NCBI GenBank assembly: GCA_023416575.1 | Contig: JAEZHL010000407.1 | Coordinates: 1-24,011 of the forward strand | Origin: Pseudomonadota bacterium | GTDB lineage: Bacteria > Pseudomonadota > Alphaproteobacteria > Rhizobiales > Hyphomicrobiaceae | Direction of reading: 5' to 3' | DNA length: 24,011 bases | Part shown: positions 1 through 6,762 of the stretch, in pieces | Numbering within the stretch: the stretch's first letter is position 1 | Layout: each line of letters starts with the position of its first letter | Made by a program: the position numbers and the translations under genes | Notes under the pieces: model-generated | Told to the model about the DNA's origin: nothing | What the model saw: only the letters and a program-made list of their open reading frames with translations | Database searches by the model: none

Positions 1-2
1 CC

Positions 3-209
3 ATCGCGGTCTACGAGAAATCCAAGCGGTCAGCCTGCCGCTGCAACGACCACCACCGCATTCTGGAGCAACTCAAAAATGGGGATGTTCGTGGCGCACA
101 GGAGCAGATGCGGCGACATCTGCAAGAAATGGAGGACAGCTTGAGCCTCGACCGTGAGGAGCCCCAGCCCGTCGACCTCAGCGCGGTCCTCGCTCGCGGC
201 GCGTGGTGA
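3..209 (+). CDS. GntR-family regulator, C-terminal fragment (FCD domain)
   Basis: This is the 3' end of a gene that enters from the left edge; 68 codons remain before the TGA at 207-209 and there is no start codon inside the window. The translated tail contains the pattern HHRILEQLKNGD, followed by MRRHLQEMEDSL. This is the usual last-helix region of the FCD ligand-binding domain of FadR-subfamily GntR repressors (His then IL..L..GD..A...M..HL). FCD regulators bind an organic acid or similar metabolite and control neighbouring catabolic or transport genes. The DNA-binding half is outside the window, so its target cannot be inferred. About 18 residues after the final helix (EEPQPVDLSAVLARGAW) are an unremarkable tail. 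Frame and family are fairly certain; everything else about it is not visible. Confidence 0.72.
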   Translation: MAVYEKSKRSACRCNDHHRILEQLKNGDVRGAQEQMRRHLQEMEDSLSLDREEPQPVDLSAVLARGAW

Positions 210-537
210 AAAAATGAGAGCGGGTGGATGTTCTGGATCGGGGAGAGGATGCCGGTGCGCTGAACGCATCGGAGTAGGTCAGGTGCGGTATGCGGATCGG
301 CCGTCCGGGCCAGATCGTGGTGCTGTAACCACTATCATAATCCGTGTTTAAGCCTACGAGGAGTGGAGGGCGATTACCGCGCCGAATTGGCGCCACGGGC
401 GCGAGGGGCGCCCGCAGACGTGGGTTGCGTACGCGAGTCCGCTTCCCGTGTGCGCATGGTAGAGCGGTCAGTCGCGAATAAAGCGCTGCCCTGTGGCGGC
501 TTAGCTTGTTTTCGTCACCTGCTGCCGCTGCGCTCCT
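210..537. other. Intergenic region, no gene recognised
   Basis: This stretch separates the GntR fragment from the 3' end of the decarboxylase gene. The only structure seen is a perfect 7-bp hairpin at 396-414 (CGGGCGC, loop GAGGG, GCGCCCG), with no T tract on either side, so it is not a standard rho-independent terminator. No tRNA-like T-loop or convincing start site with a ribosome binding site was seen. Confidence 0.4.
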
Positions 538-1785
538 TCAGTATCGTGCATCGATAGCGGCATCTTGCGGCTGGGACTTGCGCACGGCATCCACGGCCTC
601 GCGAAGATCGTTCAGGTAGTCGTCCTTCGCCGCGGAATGGACCATGGACATCATCCGGTGGATCGCTTTCGGCTCGCGGACAAGTCCGGGCAGCCAACCC
701 TTGTCGGCCATGACCTCGGCCACGCGGAAGACATCGATCTCGTCCGACCCGAATGCAACGATCGACAGGTGCGGATCGCCAAGGACTTTCAAACCGCCGA
801 TCTCCGAAACGCCGGCCTTGTATGCATCGATGAACGACATCAGTTCGGAAGCGATCGTCTTATAGCCCTCGATGCCGAGATAATTGAAGATTGCCCAGGC
901 CGCTGCTATTCCGCCGGCGGGGCGGGTGCCGACAATTGTGCTCGTGAGAAAGCGTCCGTTCGGCCAATCCTCGAAGTCGAAATGGTGGTGGGCAGCTTTG
1001 TCCTGCGAGCGATAGAATACGGTGGATGCTGGCTTCGGACAGAAGCCGAATTTGTGCAGATCGGCGGAAAGTGACGTGACGCCTGAAAGGCTGAAGTCGA
1101 AATCGGGAATGTTGCGTCCGATCATCCGGGCGAATGGTGCGATATAGCCGCCAACGCAGGAATCGACGTGCAGCCATAGGTCCCGACGCTCTGCGAGTGC
1201 GCCCATCTCGGCGATGGGATCGATGACGCCGTAGGGGAAGCAAGGAGCCGATCCGACAATCATGATCGTGTCGGCATCGATGAGTTGCTCGAGTGCTGCG
1301 ATATCCGCACGAAAATCGGAGCCAACCGGCGCGCGGCGCACCTCGAGGTCCATCAGGCGGGCTGCTTTATCGAATGCTGGATGTGCGGAGCGCGGGGCGA
1401 CGATGTTGCCGCGGTGGTGAGCCTCCTTGCGTTTGACCCGGTTCCAGTCTCGGCATGTCTGAACGGCATGGATGATGCTTTCGGTGCCGCCCGTTGTCAT
1501 GAAACCCTGGGCATCTTCCGGCGCGCGGAACAGGTCGAGCGCCATGGCAACGACTTCTTCCTCCATGCGCTTGACGCTTGGAAAGGCCCGGCGCGCGCCA
1601 AGCGCGTTCTCGTTGAAATACTCGAAGAAGGCTGCGCGACCAACTTCGTAAACTTCCTCCGAAGCCTTGAATACGTAAAGCGGTGTGCGCCCACGCTGCC
1701 AGTCGCAATCACCAGCTTTGAAGCCCCTCAGTTCACCGAGGACGTCCTCGAATGAACGCCCCCGCTCCGGGAATTTCATCCGCAT
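538..1785 (-). CDS. PLP-dependent decarboxylase / sphingosine-1-phosphate-lyase-like protein
   Basis: This is a group II pyridoxal-phosphate decarboxylase of the fold-type I aminotransferase superfamily. With the chosen start it is 415 residues. Recognisable elements are TTGGTES (cofactor phosphate binding), the conserved His in SAHPAFDKA, the Asp in LHVDSCVGG that pairs with the PLP pyridine nitrogen (about residue 208), and the Schiff-base lysine in SADLHKFGFCPK (about residue 245). The motifs SVTS-like SGVTSLSAD and GTRPAGGIAAAWA resemble sphingosine-1-phosphate lyase more than glutamate decarboxylase. An upstream ATG at 1866 is possible but would overlap the divergent IclR gene. The ATG at 1785 has GGGAGA six bases upstream and begins just before the conserved FPERGRSFEDV stretch. 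The substrate is unknown. Its position next to a taurine-type importer suggests an amino- or phospho-compound, but that is inference. Confidence 0.85.
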   Translation of the reverse strand: MRMKFPERGRSFEDVLGELRGFKAGDCDWQRGRTPLYVFKASEEVYEVGRAAFFEYFNENALGARRAFPSVKRMEEEVVAMALDLFRAPEDAQGFMTTGGTESIIHAVQTCRDWNRVKRKEAHHRGNIVAPRSAHPAFDKAARLMDLEVRRAPVGSDFRADIAALEQLIDADTIMIVGSAPCFPYGVIDPIAEMGALAERRDLWLHVDSCVGGYIAPFARMIGRNIPDFDFSLSGVTSLSADLHKFGFCPKPASTVFYRSQDKAAHHHFDFEDWPNGRFLTSTIVGTRPAGGIAAAWAIFNYLGIEGYKTIASELMSFIDAYKAGVSEIGGLKVLGDPHLSIVAFGSDEIDVFRVAEVMADKGWLPGLVREPKAIHRMMSMVHSAAKDDYLNDLREAVDAVRKSQPQDAAIDARY

Positions 1786-1834
1786 CAGTTTTCTCCCGAT
1801 CGTCAGCCTTGACAGTGCTTCGCACCGCCGCCTA

Positions 1835-1862
1835 ACGTTCGTCAATGACAAATCTACGTTCG
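1835..1862. promoter_or_regulatory. Direct repeat at the IclR start, possible operator
   Basis: ACGTTCG occurs at 1835-1841 and again at 1856-1862, exactly 21 bp (two helical turns) apart, flanking the IclR start codon. This spacing suits two protein dimers on one DNA face, so it could be an autoregulatory site. A TTGACA hexamer at 1809-1814 could act as a -35 element for the plus strand, but the matching -10 is poor. Confidence 0.25.
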
Positions 1863-2675
1863 ACAAAACCGAACAAGCCGCGTTCGAGCCTCAACAGCGG
1901 GCTCGACGTCATCGAATGCATTGCGCAGGCAAGGCGGCCGATGGGCCTGACCGAAATTGCGGCCGCCATCGGGATGTCGAAGTCCAGCGTCCATCAATTG
2001 CTGGCCACGCTGCAGCAGCGGGGCTTTGTGAGGCGCATCGCGGATCAGGGCTATTCCATCGGTATCAAGGCGTGGGAGGTCGGCTCCGTTGCCGCGCCGA
2101 TGGGGCTGGCTCGGATTGCCGAGCCGCATATGATGCAACTCGTTCAGGAGATCTCCGACGGCGTATCGCTCGGGGTTCTGGACGGTTGCGAGATGGTTTG
2201 CATCCAACTGGTCGAGAGCCCTCGGGCAGTGCGTGTGCATAACAATATCGGCGACAGGACACCCGCGCACTGCGTGTCCTCCGGGCTCGCCTACTTCTCG
2301 GCGACAAGCGACGACGTGGTCTCGCGACTTCTTCCGGAGAGCCTTCCGAAATTCACGGAGACAACGCTCGGCTCACGGGACGAGCTGCTCGCTGAACTGA
2401 AGCGCATCCGTGGCCGGGGTTACGCATTCTGCCGTGGCGCTTGGCGAGAGGAAGTGGGGGGAGCATCGGTGCCCGTTATCGGGTCCGATGGTCGCGTAGT
2501 TGCCGCGCTATGCGTTGCTGCCCCTGCATTCTGCACGACCAGGGATTGGGTTGCGCGAGTCGTCCCGGCGCTCAAGTCCACCGCGATGTTGATCGAACAG
2601 GATCTCAGATGCCTGGGCGGGACAATTCCCGCCGCGACGCTCGAGCACGAAAAGGAGATCGCTCACCAATCGTGA
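1845..2675 (+). CDS. IclR-family transcriptional regulator
   Basis: The 276-residue protein has a typical IclR length and architecture: an N-terminal winged helix-turn-helix (about residues 15-75, with SGLDVIECIAQARRPMGLTEIAAAIGMSKSSVHQLLATL) and a C-terminal effector-binding domain (about 90-255). The latter shows conserved pieces such as RVHNNIGDRTPAHCVSSG and RGRGYAFCRGAWREEVGGASVPV. IclR proteins bind small aromatic or organic acids and usually control an adjacent catabolic or uptake operon. Here the gene is divergent from the PLP enzyme and directly upstream, 71 bp, of the ABC importer, so both are likely targets. No good Shine-Dalgarno sequence precedes the ATG at 1845; a leaderless transcript or a slightly different start is possible. 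The family assignment is secure, the effector is unknown. Confidence 0.9.
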   Translation: MTNLRSTKPNKPRSSLNSGLDVIECIAQARRPMGLTEIAAAIGMSKSSVHQLLATLQQRGFVRRIADQGYSIGIKAWEVGSVAAPMGLARIAEPHMMQLVQEISDGVSLGVLDGCEMVCIQLVESPRAVRVHNNIGDRTPAHCVSSGLAYFSATSDDVVSRLLPESLPKFTETTLGSRDELLAELKRIRGRGYAFCRGAWREEVGGASVPVIGSDGRVVAALCVAAPAFCTTRDWVARVVPALKSTAMLIEQDLRCLGGTIPAATLEHEKEIAHQS

Positions 2676-2746
2676 TCAGGCATGAAGGTTGCGAACCAGA
2701 ATCTGCAACGGACAACGCGACTTCAATGAACAGGGAGGATTTGAGT

Positions 2747-3790
2747 ATGACCGACAGGAAAATATTCTCGCGGCGAGAGATTGCGCTCCTTGGAGCGAAC
2801 CTCGGGTTTGCCACGTTCGTGGCGGGCACGCTTGGTTTCCCGATCGCTGCGCGCGCCCAGCAAGCAAAGGTGATGCTGGGCCACTTTTCTTCGGCAAATC
2901 AGCAGAACTTCGCGAGAGCCACCGGATCGATGAAGAAGGCGCTCGGCGACAATGTCGACGTGAACTTCATCAGCGTCACCGCTGGACCGCAGATCCTGAC
3001 GGCCATGGCTGGCAACAGCATGGATCTCTGCAACATCGGCTCGAGCGCGATGATCGTTGGCATGGCCAAGGGCATGCCGGTCACGATGGTCTACATGCAC
3101 AAGGTGGTCAAGGACAGCGAGTGCCTTGTCGTGCGTAATGACAGCGGCATCAAGGAGCTCAAGGATCTCAAGGGCAAGAAGATCGGCTGCCCGTTCAACA
3201 CCTCCGTCCACTTTGCACTCCTGTCCGCGCTCAAGACTGTCGGCCTGACGGCATCCGATGTCACGCTCGTCAACCTGAGGCCCGATGCCCTGATCCCGAC
3301 GTGGCAGCGCAAGGAGATCGATGCCGCCTATATTTGGTACCCGGTGCTGGGCAAAATTGAAGAGGATGGAGGCACGATCATCTTCAAGACGGGCGACCTC
3401 GCTGCATCCGGCACTCTCGTCTTCGACGGTCTCTTGTGCCGGAACGAATTCAAGGAGAAGCATCCTGACTTGGTGCTTGCCTACTTGAAGGAAATCAACC
3501 GCATAAACACCGTTTATCGCGAGCAGCCCGAGCAGGTCGCAGATGTGATGGCGCCGTTCCTGCAGATCCCGCGGGAGACGGTGCTCATGATGGCACGCAC
3601 GACGCATACGATCTCCCCGAAGGAGATGCTGACCGATGCGTGGATGGGCATGCCGGGTGCAAAGGATACCGGCATTCTCAAGGCAATTCAGGTCACCGCC
3701 GACTTCCTTCAGTCGACGGGACAACTGGACAGCCTGCCGGCCGACTTCTCAAAATTTGTGGACAGTACGTTCGTTGCGAAGATGGTTTGA
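2747..3790 (+). CDS. TauA/SsuA-type ABC transporter substrate-binding protein
   Basis: This periplasmic binding protein of 347 residues belongs to the nitrate/sulfonate/taurine (NMT1/TauA) family. The first 37 residues look like an export signal: the twin-arginine-like SRREIALLG (Arg9-Arg10), a hydrophobic stretch, and a probable cleavage after AARA. The mature part follows TauA closely in order and wording: AGPQILTAMAGNSMDLCNIGSS, then PFNTSVHFALLSALK, then TWQRKEIDAAYIWYPVLGKIEEDG, then FKEKHPDLVLAYLKE. The start at 2747 is chosen because AGGGAGG lies at the right distance (around 2732-2738) and because the signal peptide begins there; the reading frame is open further upstream. It is the first gene of a tauABC-like operon. 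The family points to taurine or another small sulfonate or amine, but the true ligand cannot be read from sequence. Confidence 0.9.
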   Translation: MTDRKIFSRREIALLGANLGFATFVAGTLGFPIAARAQQAKVMLGHFSSANQQNFARATGSMKKALGDNVDVNFISVTAGPQILTAMAGNSMDLCNIGSSAMIVGMAKGMPVTMVYMHKVVKDSECLVVRNDSGIKELKDLKGKKIGCPFNTSVHFALLSALKTVGLTASDVTLVNLRPDALIPTWQRKEIDAAYIWYPVLGKIEEDGGTIIFKTGDLAASGTLVFDGLLCRNEFKEKHPDLVLAYLKEINRINTVYREQPEQVADVMAPFLQIPRETVLMMARTTHTISPKEMLTDAWMGMPGAKDTGILKAIQVTADFLQSTGQLDSLPADFSKFVDSTFVAKMV

Positions 3791-3874
3791 GGCTGCGGAG
3801 GAATTGCGGGATTGCTGCCTCGCGGCGCAGTCCCGCTTCTCGTGGCGGCGGCTGGTCGGAGCAGGGAAGCGGTG

Positions 3875-4708
3875 ATGATGTTCGAACGGATTGAACTCGA
3901 CACGCCAAGCCGACGCGAGGGAGCCAAACTGGTCGTCCAGGGGCTTACTAAGGCGTTCGGTTCCGGTGCCGAGGCGGTCCAAGCGCTCGCGCCGACAGAC
4001 ATTTATCTGAAAAGCGGGGACTTTCTTGCCATCGTCGGTCCCTCAGGGTGTGGGAAGTCCACGCTGCTGAACATCATCGCGGGTTTCGAGCGGCCGACGT
4101 CTGGGGTTGCGCTTCTGGATGGGCGCGCAATTTCGGGGCCAGGCGCGGAGCGCGGTGTCGTCTTTCAGCAGGGGGCGTTGTTCAATTGGCTTACTGTTCT
4201 CGAGAACGTTGCGTTCGGACCGCGTTCGCGAGGCGTCGCTGCCGCAGCAACGCGTGAGACGGCGATGACGCTGCTCGAGATCGTCGGGCTTTCGTCATTT
4301 GCCAAAAAATATCCCTATCAACTCTCTGGGGGGATGCAGCAGAGGGTCGGGATTGCCCGCGCTCTGGCGAACGACCCGGAGATCCTTCTCATGGACGAGC
4401 CATTCGCCGCGCTCGACCAGCAGACACGCGAATTGCTGCAGGAGGAGATCCGCAGCGTCTGGCGCCGGACGGGCAAGACGATACTTTGGATCACACACTC
4501 CATCGAAGAGGCCCTCTTTCTCGCGACGCACATCGTCGTCATGTCGGCGCGGCCGGGCAGAGCCAAAGCGGCATTTCGCTCGCGGTTCTCCGAAAGCGAC
4601 GATGCACTCGTCTCTGCATCACCGGAGTTTGTTGATGCCAAGCGAGAAATATTCGGATTGTTACGATCCGAGGCGAAAATTGCAGAGCGGCTGGAGGCAG
4701 GCTTATGA
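3875..4708 (+). CDS. TauB/SsuB-type ABC transporter ATP-binding protein
   Basis: This is the cytoplasmic ATPase that powers the importer, 277 residues from the chosen start. It contains Walker A GPSGCGKST (about residues 55-63), the Q-loop in VVFQQGALFNWLTVLENV, the signature LSGGMQQR (about 150-157), Walker B ILLMDEP with the catalytic Glu (about 170-176), a D-loop FAALDQQ and the H-loop His in WITHSIEEA (about 208). The FQQ..L.NWLTV..NV..G region is typical of the taurine/nitrate/sulfonate ATPases. The start is one of two adjacent ATGs (3875 or 3878) preceded by AGGGAAG; longer in-frame versions lack a binding site. Its stop overlaps the permease start by four bases (ATGA), indicating translational coupling. 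Confidence 0.92.
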   Translation: MMFERIELDTPSRREGAKLVVQGLTKAFGSGAEAVQALAPTDIYLKSGDFLAIVGPSGCGKSTLLNIIAGFERPTSGVALLDGRAISGPGAERGVVFQQGALFNWLTVLENVAFGPRSRGVAAAATRETAMTLLEIVGLSSFAKKYPYQLSGGMQQRVGIARALANDPEILLMDEPFAALDQQTRELLQEEIRSVWRRTGKTILWITHSIEEALFLATHIVVMSARPGRAKAAFRSRFSESDDALVSASPEFVDAKREIFGLLRSEAKIAERLEAGL

Positions 4709-5550
4709 GCCTTCAAGACCGGATTTACGAGGGCGGCGAAGTCGTGGACGAGGTCAAGCGCGAGCGCCGCGCAACGACCCGCGATCGCTGGCTGACAGCA
4801 AGCACGTTCTTCGTGCTCCTGGCGATTTGGACGGCCATAACGGGTTCCGGGATCTGGCCTGCGCTCATCAATCCGATTTTTCTGCCATCCCCGGTTGCTG
4901 TTATTGAGGCATTCTTCCGACTCGCCGAGCAGGGATATCAGGGCAAGTCTCTCTGGCATCACATCGCTATCAGCTTCTACCGCTTCGGGGTGGCGTTTTC
5001 GTTCTGCATTCTGATCGGCGTCCCGCTCGGGCTCATAATGGGTATGGTGCGGCCGATCCGAGCCATCGTCGAACCGCCAGTGCAGGCTATTCGTCCCGTC
5101 CCGAAGCTTGCTCTGCTGCCGCTGTTTCTCATCTGGTTCGGCATTGGCGATCTATCCAAGATCATCGTGATCAGTGCGCCGGTGTTGCCCTTGATTGCGA
5201 TCGGCGCCATGCAGGCCGTCCGCTCTGTGAGTCAGAAGAAGATTCAGGCCGCTCAAGCACTCGGTGCCAGCACGTGGACGATCTTCTGGCGCGTGGTTCT
5301 GCCAGCCAGTCTTCCGGGAATTTTTACAGCGATCCGCATGTCAATTTCGATCGGCGTAACGATGCTGGTGGCAGCCGAGTTGACGGCGACTTCGGACGGC
5401 ATCGCGTGGATGGCCCTCACCGCGTCGGAATATCTGTCGACGGACGTCGTTCTCGTCGGCGTCGGCATAATGGCGGCTCTTGGCTATGCGCTCGACCGAC
5501 TGTGCCGTATGCTGGAGCTGCGGATCGTTCACTGGAGCGGTAAAGACTGA
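4705..5550 (+). CDS. TauC/SsuC-type ABC transporter permease
   Basis: This inner-membrane permease of 281 residues is the third gene of the importer operon. A charged N-terminus of about 28 residues is followed by roughly six hydrophobic segments, for example WLTASTFFVLLAIW, FGVAFSFCILIGVPLGL and LALLPLFLIWFGIG. The cytoplasmic EAA loop that docks on the ATPase is clear: AAQALGASTWTIFWRVVLPA (about 182-201), with the invariant Gly. The sequence IEPPVQ-like IVEPPVQAIRPVPKLALLPL before the fourth segment is characteristic of the SsuC/TauC group. It overlaps the ATPase gene by four bases, so the three importer genes are one transcript. No convincing terminator follows it. Confidence 0.92.
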   Translation: MSLQDRIYEGGEVVDEVKRERRATTRDRWLTASTFFVLLAIWTAITGSGIWPALINPIFLPSPVAVIEAFFRLAEQGYQGKSLWHHIAISFYRFGVAFSFCILIGVPLGLIMGMVRPIRAIVEPPVQAIRPVPKLALLPLFLIWFGIGDLSKIIVISAPVLPLIAIGAMQAVRSVSQKKIQAAQALGASTWTIFWRVVLPASLPGIFTAIRMSISIGVTMLVAAELTATSDGIAWMALTASEYLSTDVVLVGVGIMAALGYALDRLCRMLELRIVHWSGKD

Positions 5551-5816
5551 CAACTGGCTTCACTTCGGGGCGAAACCACGGCATCGGCTTTGGCGGCAAC
5601 GCGCGATTTCTGTAACCCAGAACGCGCTTCGCCAGGCAACTGGCCTGCGAGCACCCAGGCATATCCGCCCTTTGACGAGACCTCCAGCCATGGCGCCGCT
5701 GCACCGGGCGCGTTGGTGAACGCCTGAATATTCGCGACCGCCATCATTTTGCCAGCAATCCGCTGTCGCTGATGCAACTGCGGGGACGGGAAAGGGCAGA
5801 CATTGGGGGTATAGTC

Positions 5817-6653
5817 ATGGCATTCCCCGCTCGGCATGCGCCGGCACAGCATTCAGCACACCGCAGTTTCGACGCCGACGACTACTTCGCCTTCGGCGAG
5901 CTGACCCCGGGGGAAAGGATCGGGCCTCCGCTCGCAAGCAGGGGGCGCAAGGTGGCGTTCCGTGTTCTGTTCCTGCTCATCGTCCTAACCGGCAGCTGGG
6001 TGCTGTATCATGGGCAGACGAGCTGGCTGGACTGGCGATCCATGCAAGCGGCGGCCATCTCCTGGCTCGGCCGCATCGTGATCGCCGGTTCGACGGAGCA
6101 GGCCGCGCCGCCCGAGGAGCTTGCTCAGCCAGAGGTCGCCGAGCTGACGACGAAGGCGGTAGCCGACGAACCACGGCTGCTGGCCGAGCCACCAGCACAT
6201 GCGAACATGGCCGACGCCGTTTCAGAAAGGGCGGACGTCACGCCGCGGCGCTCCGTTGATACTGCTGTGGTTCCGCCCGAGGCCAAGGTGGCCGCTCACC
6301 CGGTGGAACCACCGAAAAACCTCGATCCCTCCGATCCCTACCAAGCGCGGGCGACGGCCGTCGGCCTCCATCCTGATCTGTCGCGGGTTCTGCTGACCCG
6401 GCTTTCGCAAGCCGACTACCGCAATGCCGGCATCGCCATTCGGACTGCCTTGGCCGAAACACCTGACAGCGGGGCTCTGGTGTGGCCGCGCCAGCGCAAG
6501 CCGGAGCTCGCGTTGTTCCGTGTTCACTTCGTGCCGGGCGCTGCCACCGGTTGCCGACGGTATGTGGTGAGCATAACCAAGGATGGCTGGCTGACAACGG
6601 CGCTGCCTATGGAGAAATGCGACGCGCCCGCGCGAACGTCGCGGTCCGGATAA
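5817..6653 (+). CDS. Hypothetical single-pass membrane protein
   Basis: I do not recognise this gene. It is 278 residues from the ATG at 5817, which has GGGGGT six bases upstream. It has a cytosolic N-terminus of about 45 residues, one transmembrane helix (about 46-65, AFRVLFLLIVLTGSWVLY), a long Ala/Pro/Glu-rich low-complexity linker (about 80-170), and a C-terminal folded region (about 175-272). The last region includes HPDLSRVLLTRLSQADYRNAG, a central W and two cysteines (GCRRYVVSITKDGW and MEKC). This tail vaguely resembles small surface-antigen-like periplasmic domains with a paired-Cys core, but I would not assign it. It stands alone between the importer operon and the convergent sensor kinase. 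Codon usage matches its neighbours, so it is likely a real gene. Confidence 0.65.
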   Translation: MAFPARHAPAQHSAHRSFDADDYFAFGELTPGERIGPPLASRGRKVAFRVLFLLIVLTGSWVLYHGQTSWLDWRSMQAAAISWLGRIVIAGSTEQAAPPEELAQPEVAELTTKAVADEPRLLAEPPAHANMADAVSERADVTPRRSVDTAVVPPEAKVAAHPVEPPKNLDPSDPYQARATAVGLHPDLSRVLLTRLSQADYRNAGIAIRTALAETPDSGALVWPRQRKPELALFRVHFVPGAATGCRRYVVSITKDGWLTTALPMEKCDAPARTSRSG

Positions 6654-6762
6654 GTTGGATCTCGCCTGTTCGTGGCAAACGGCACCCAATCTCAGCGATC
6701 GAATGCGGAGGGCTGGTTTTTGCTGCGGCACGCCGAGGCAACGGTGACGTGGGATCGATGAC

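Noticed and set aside
396..414. Perfect 7-bp GC hairpin as a terminator after the first gene
   Set aside because: No T tract on either strand and nearly 190 bases beyond the stop codon.
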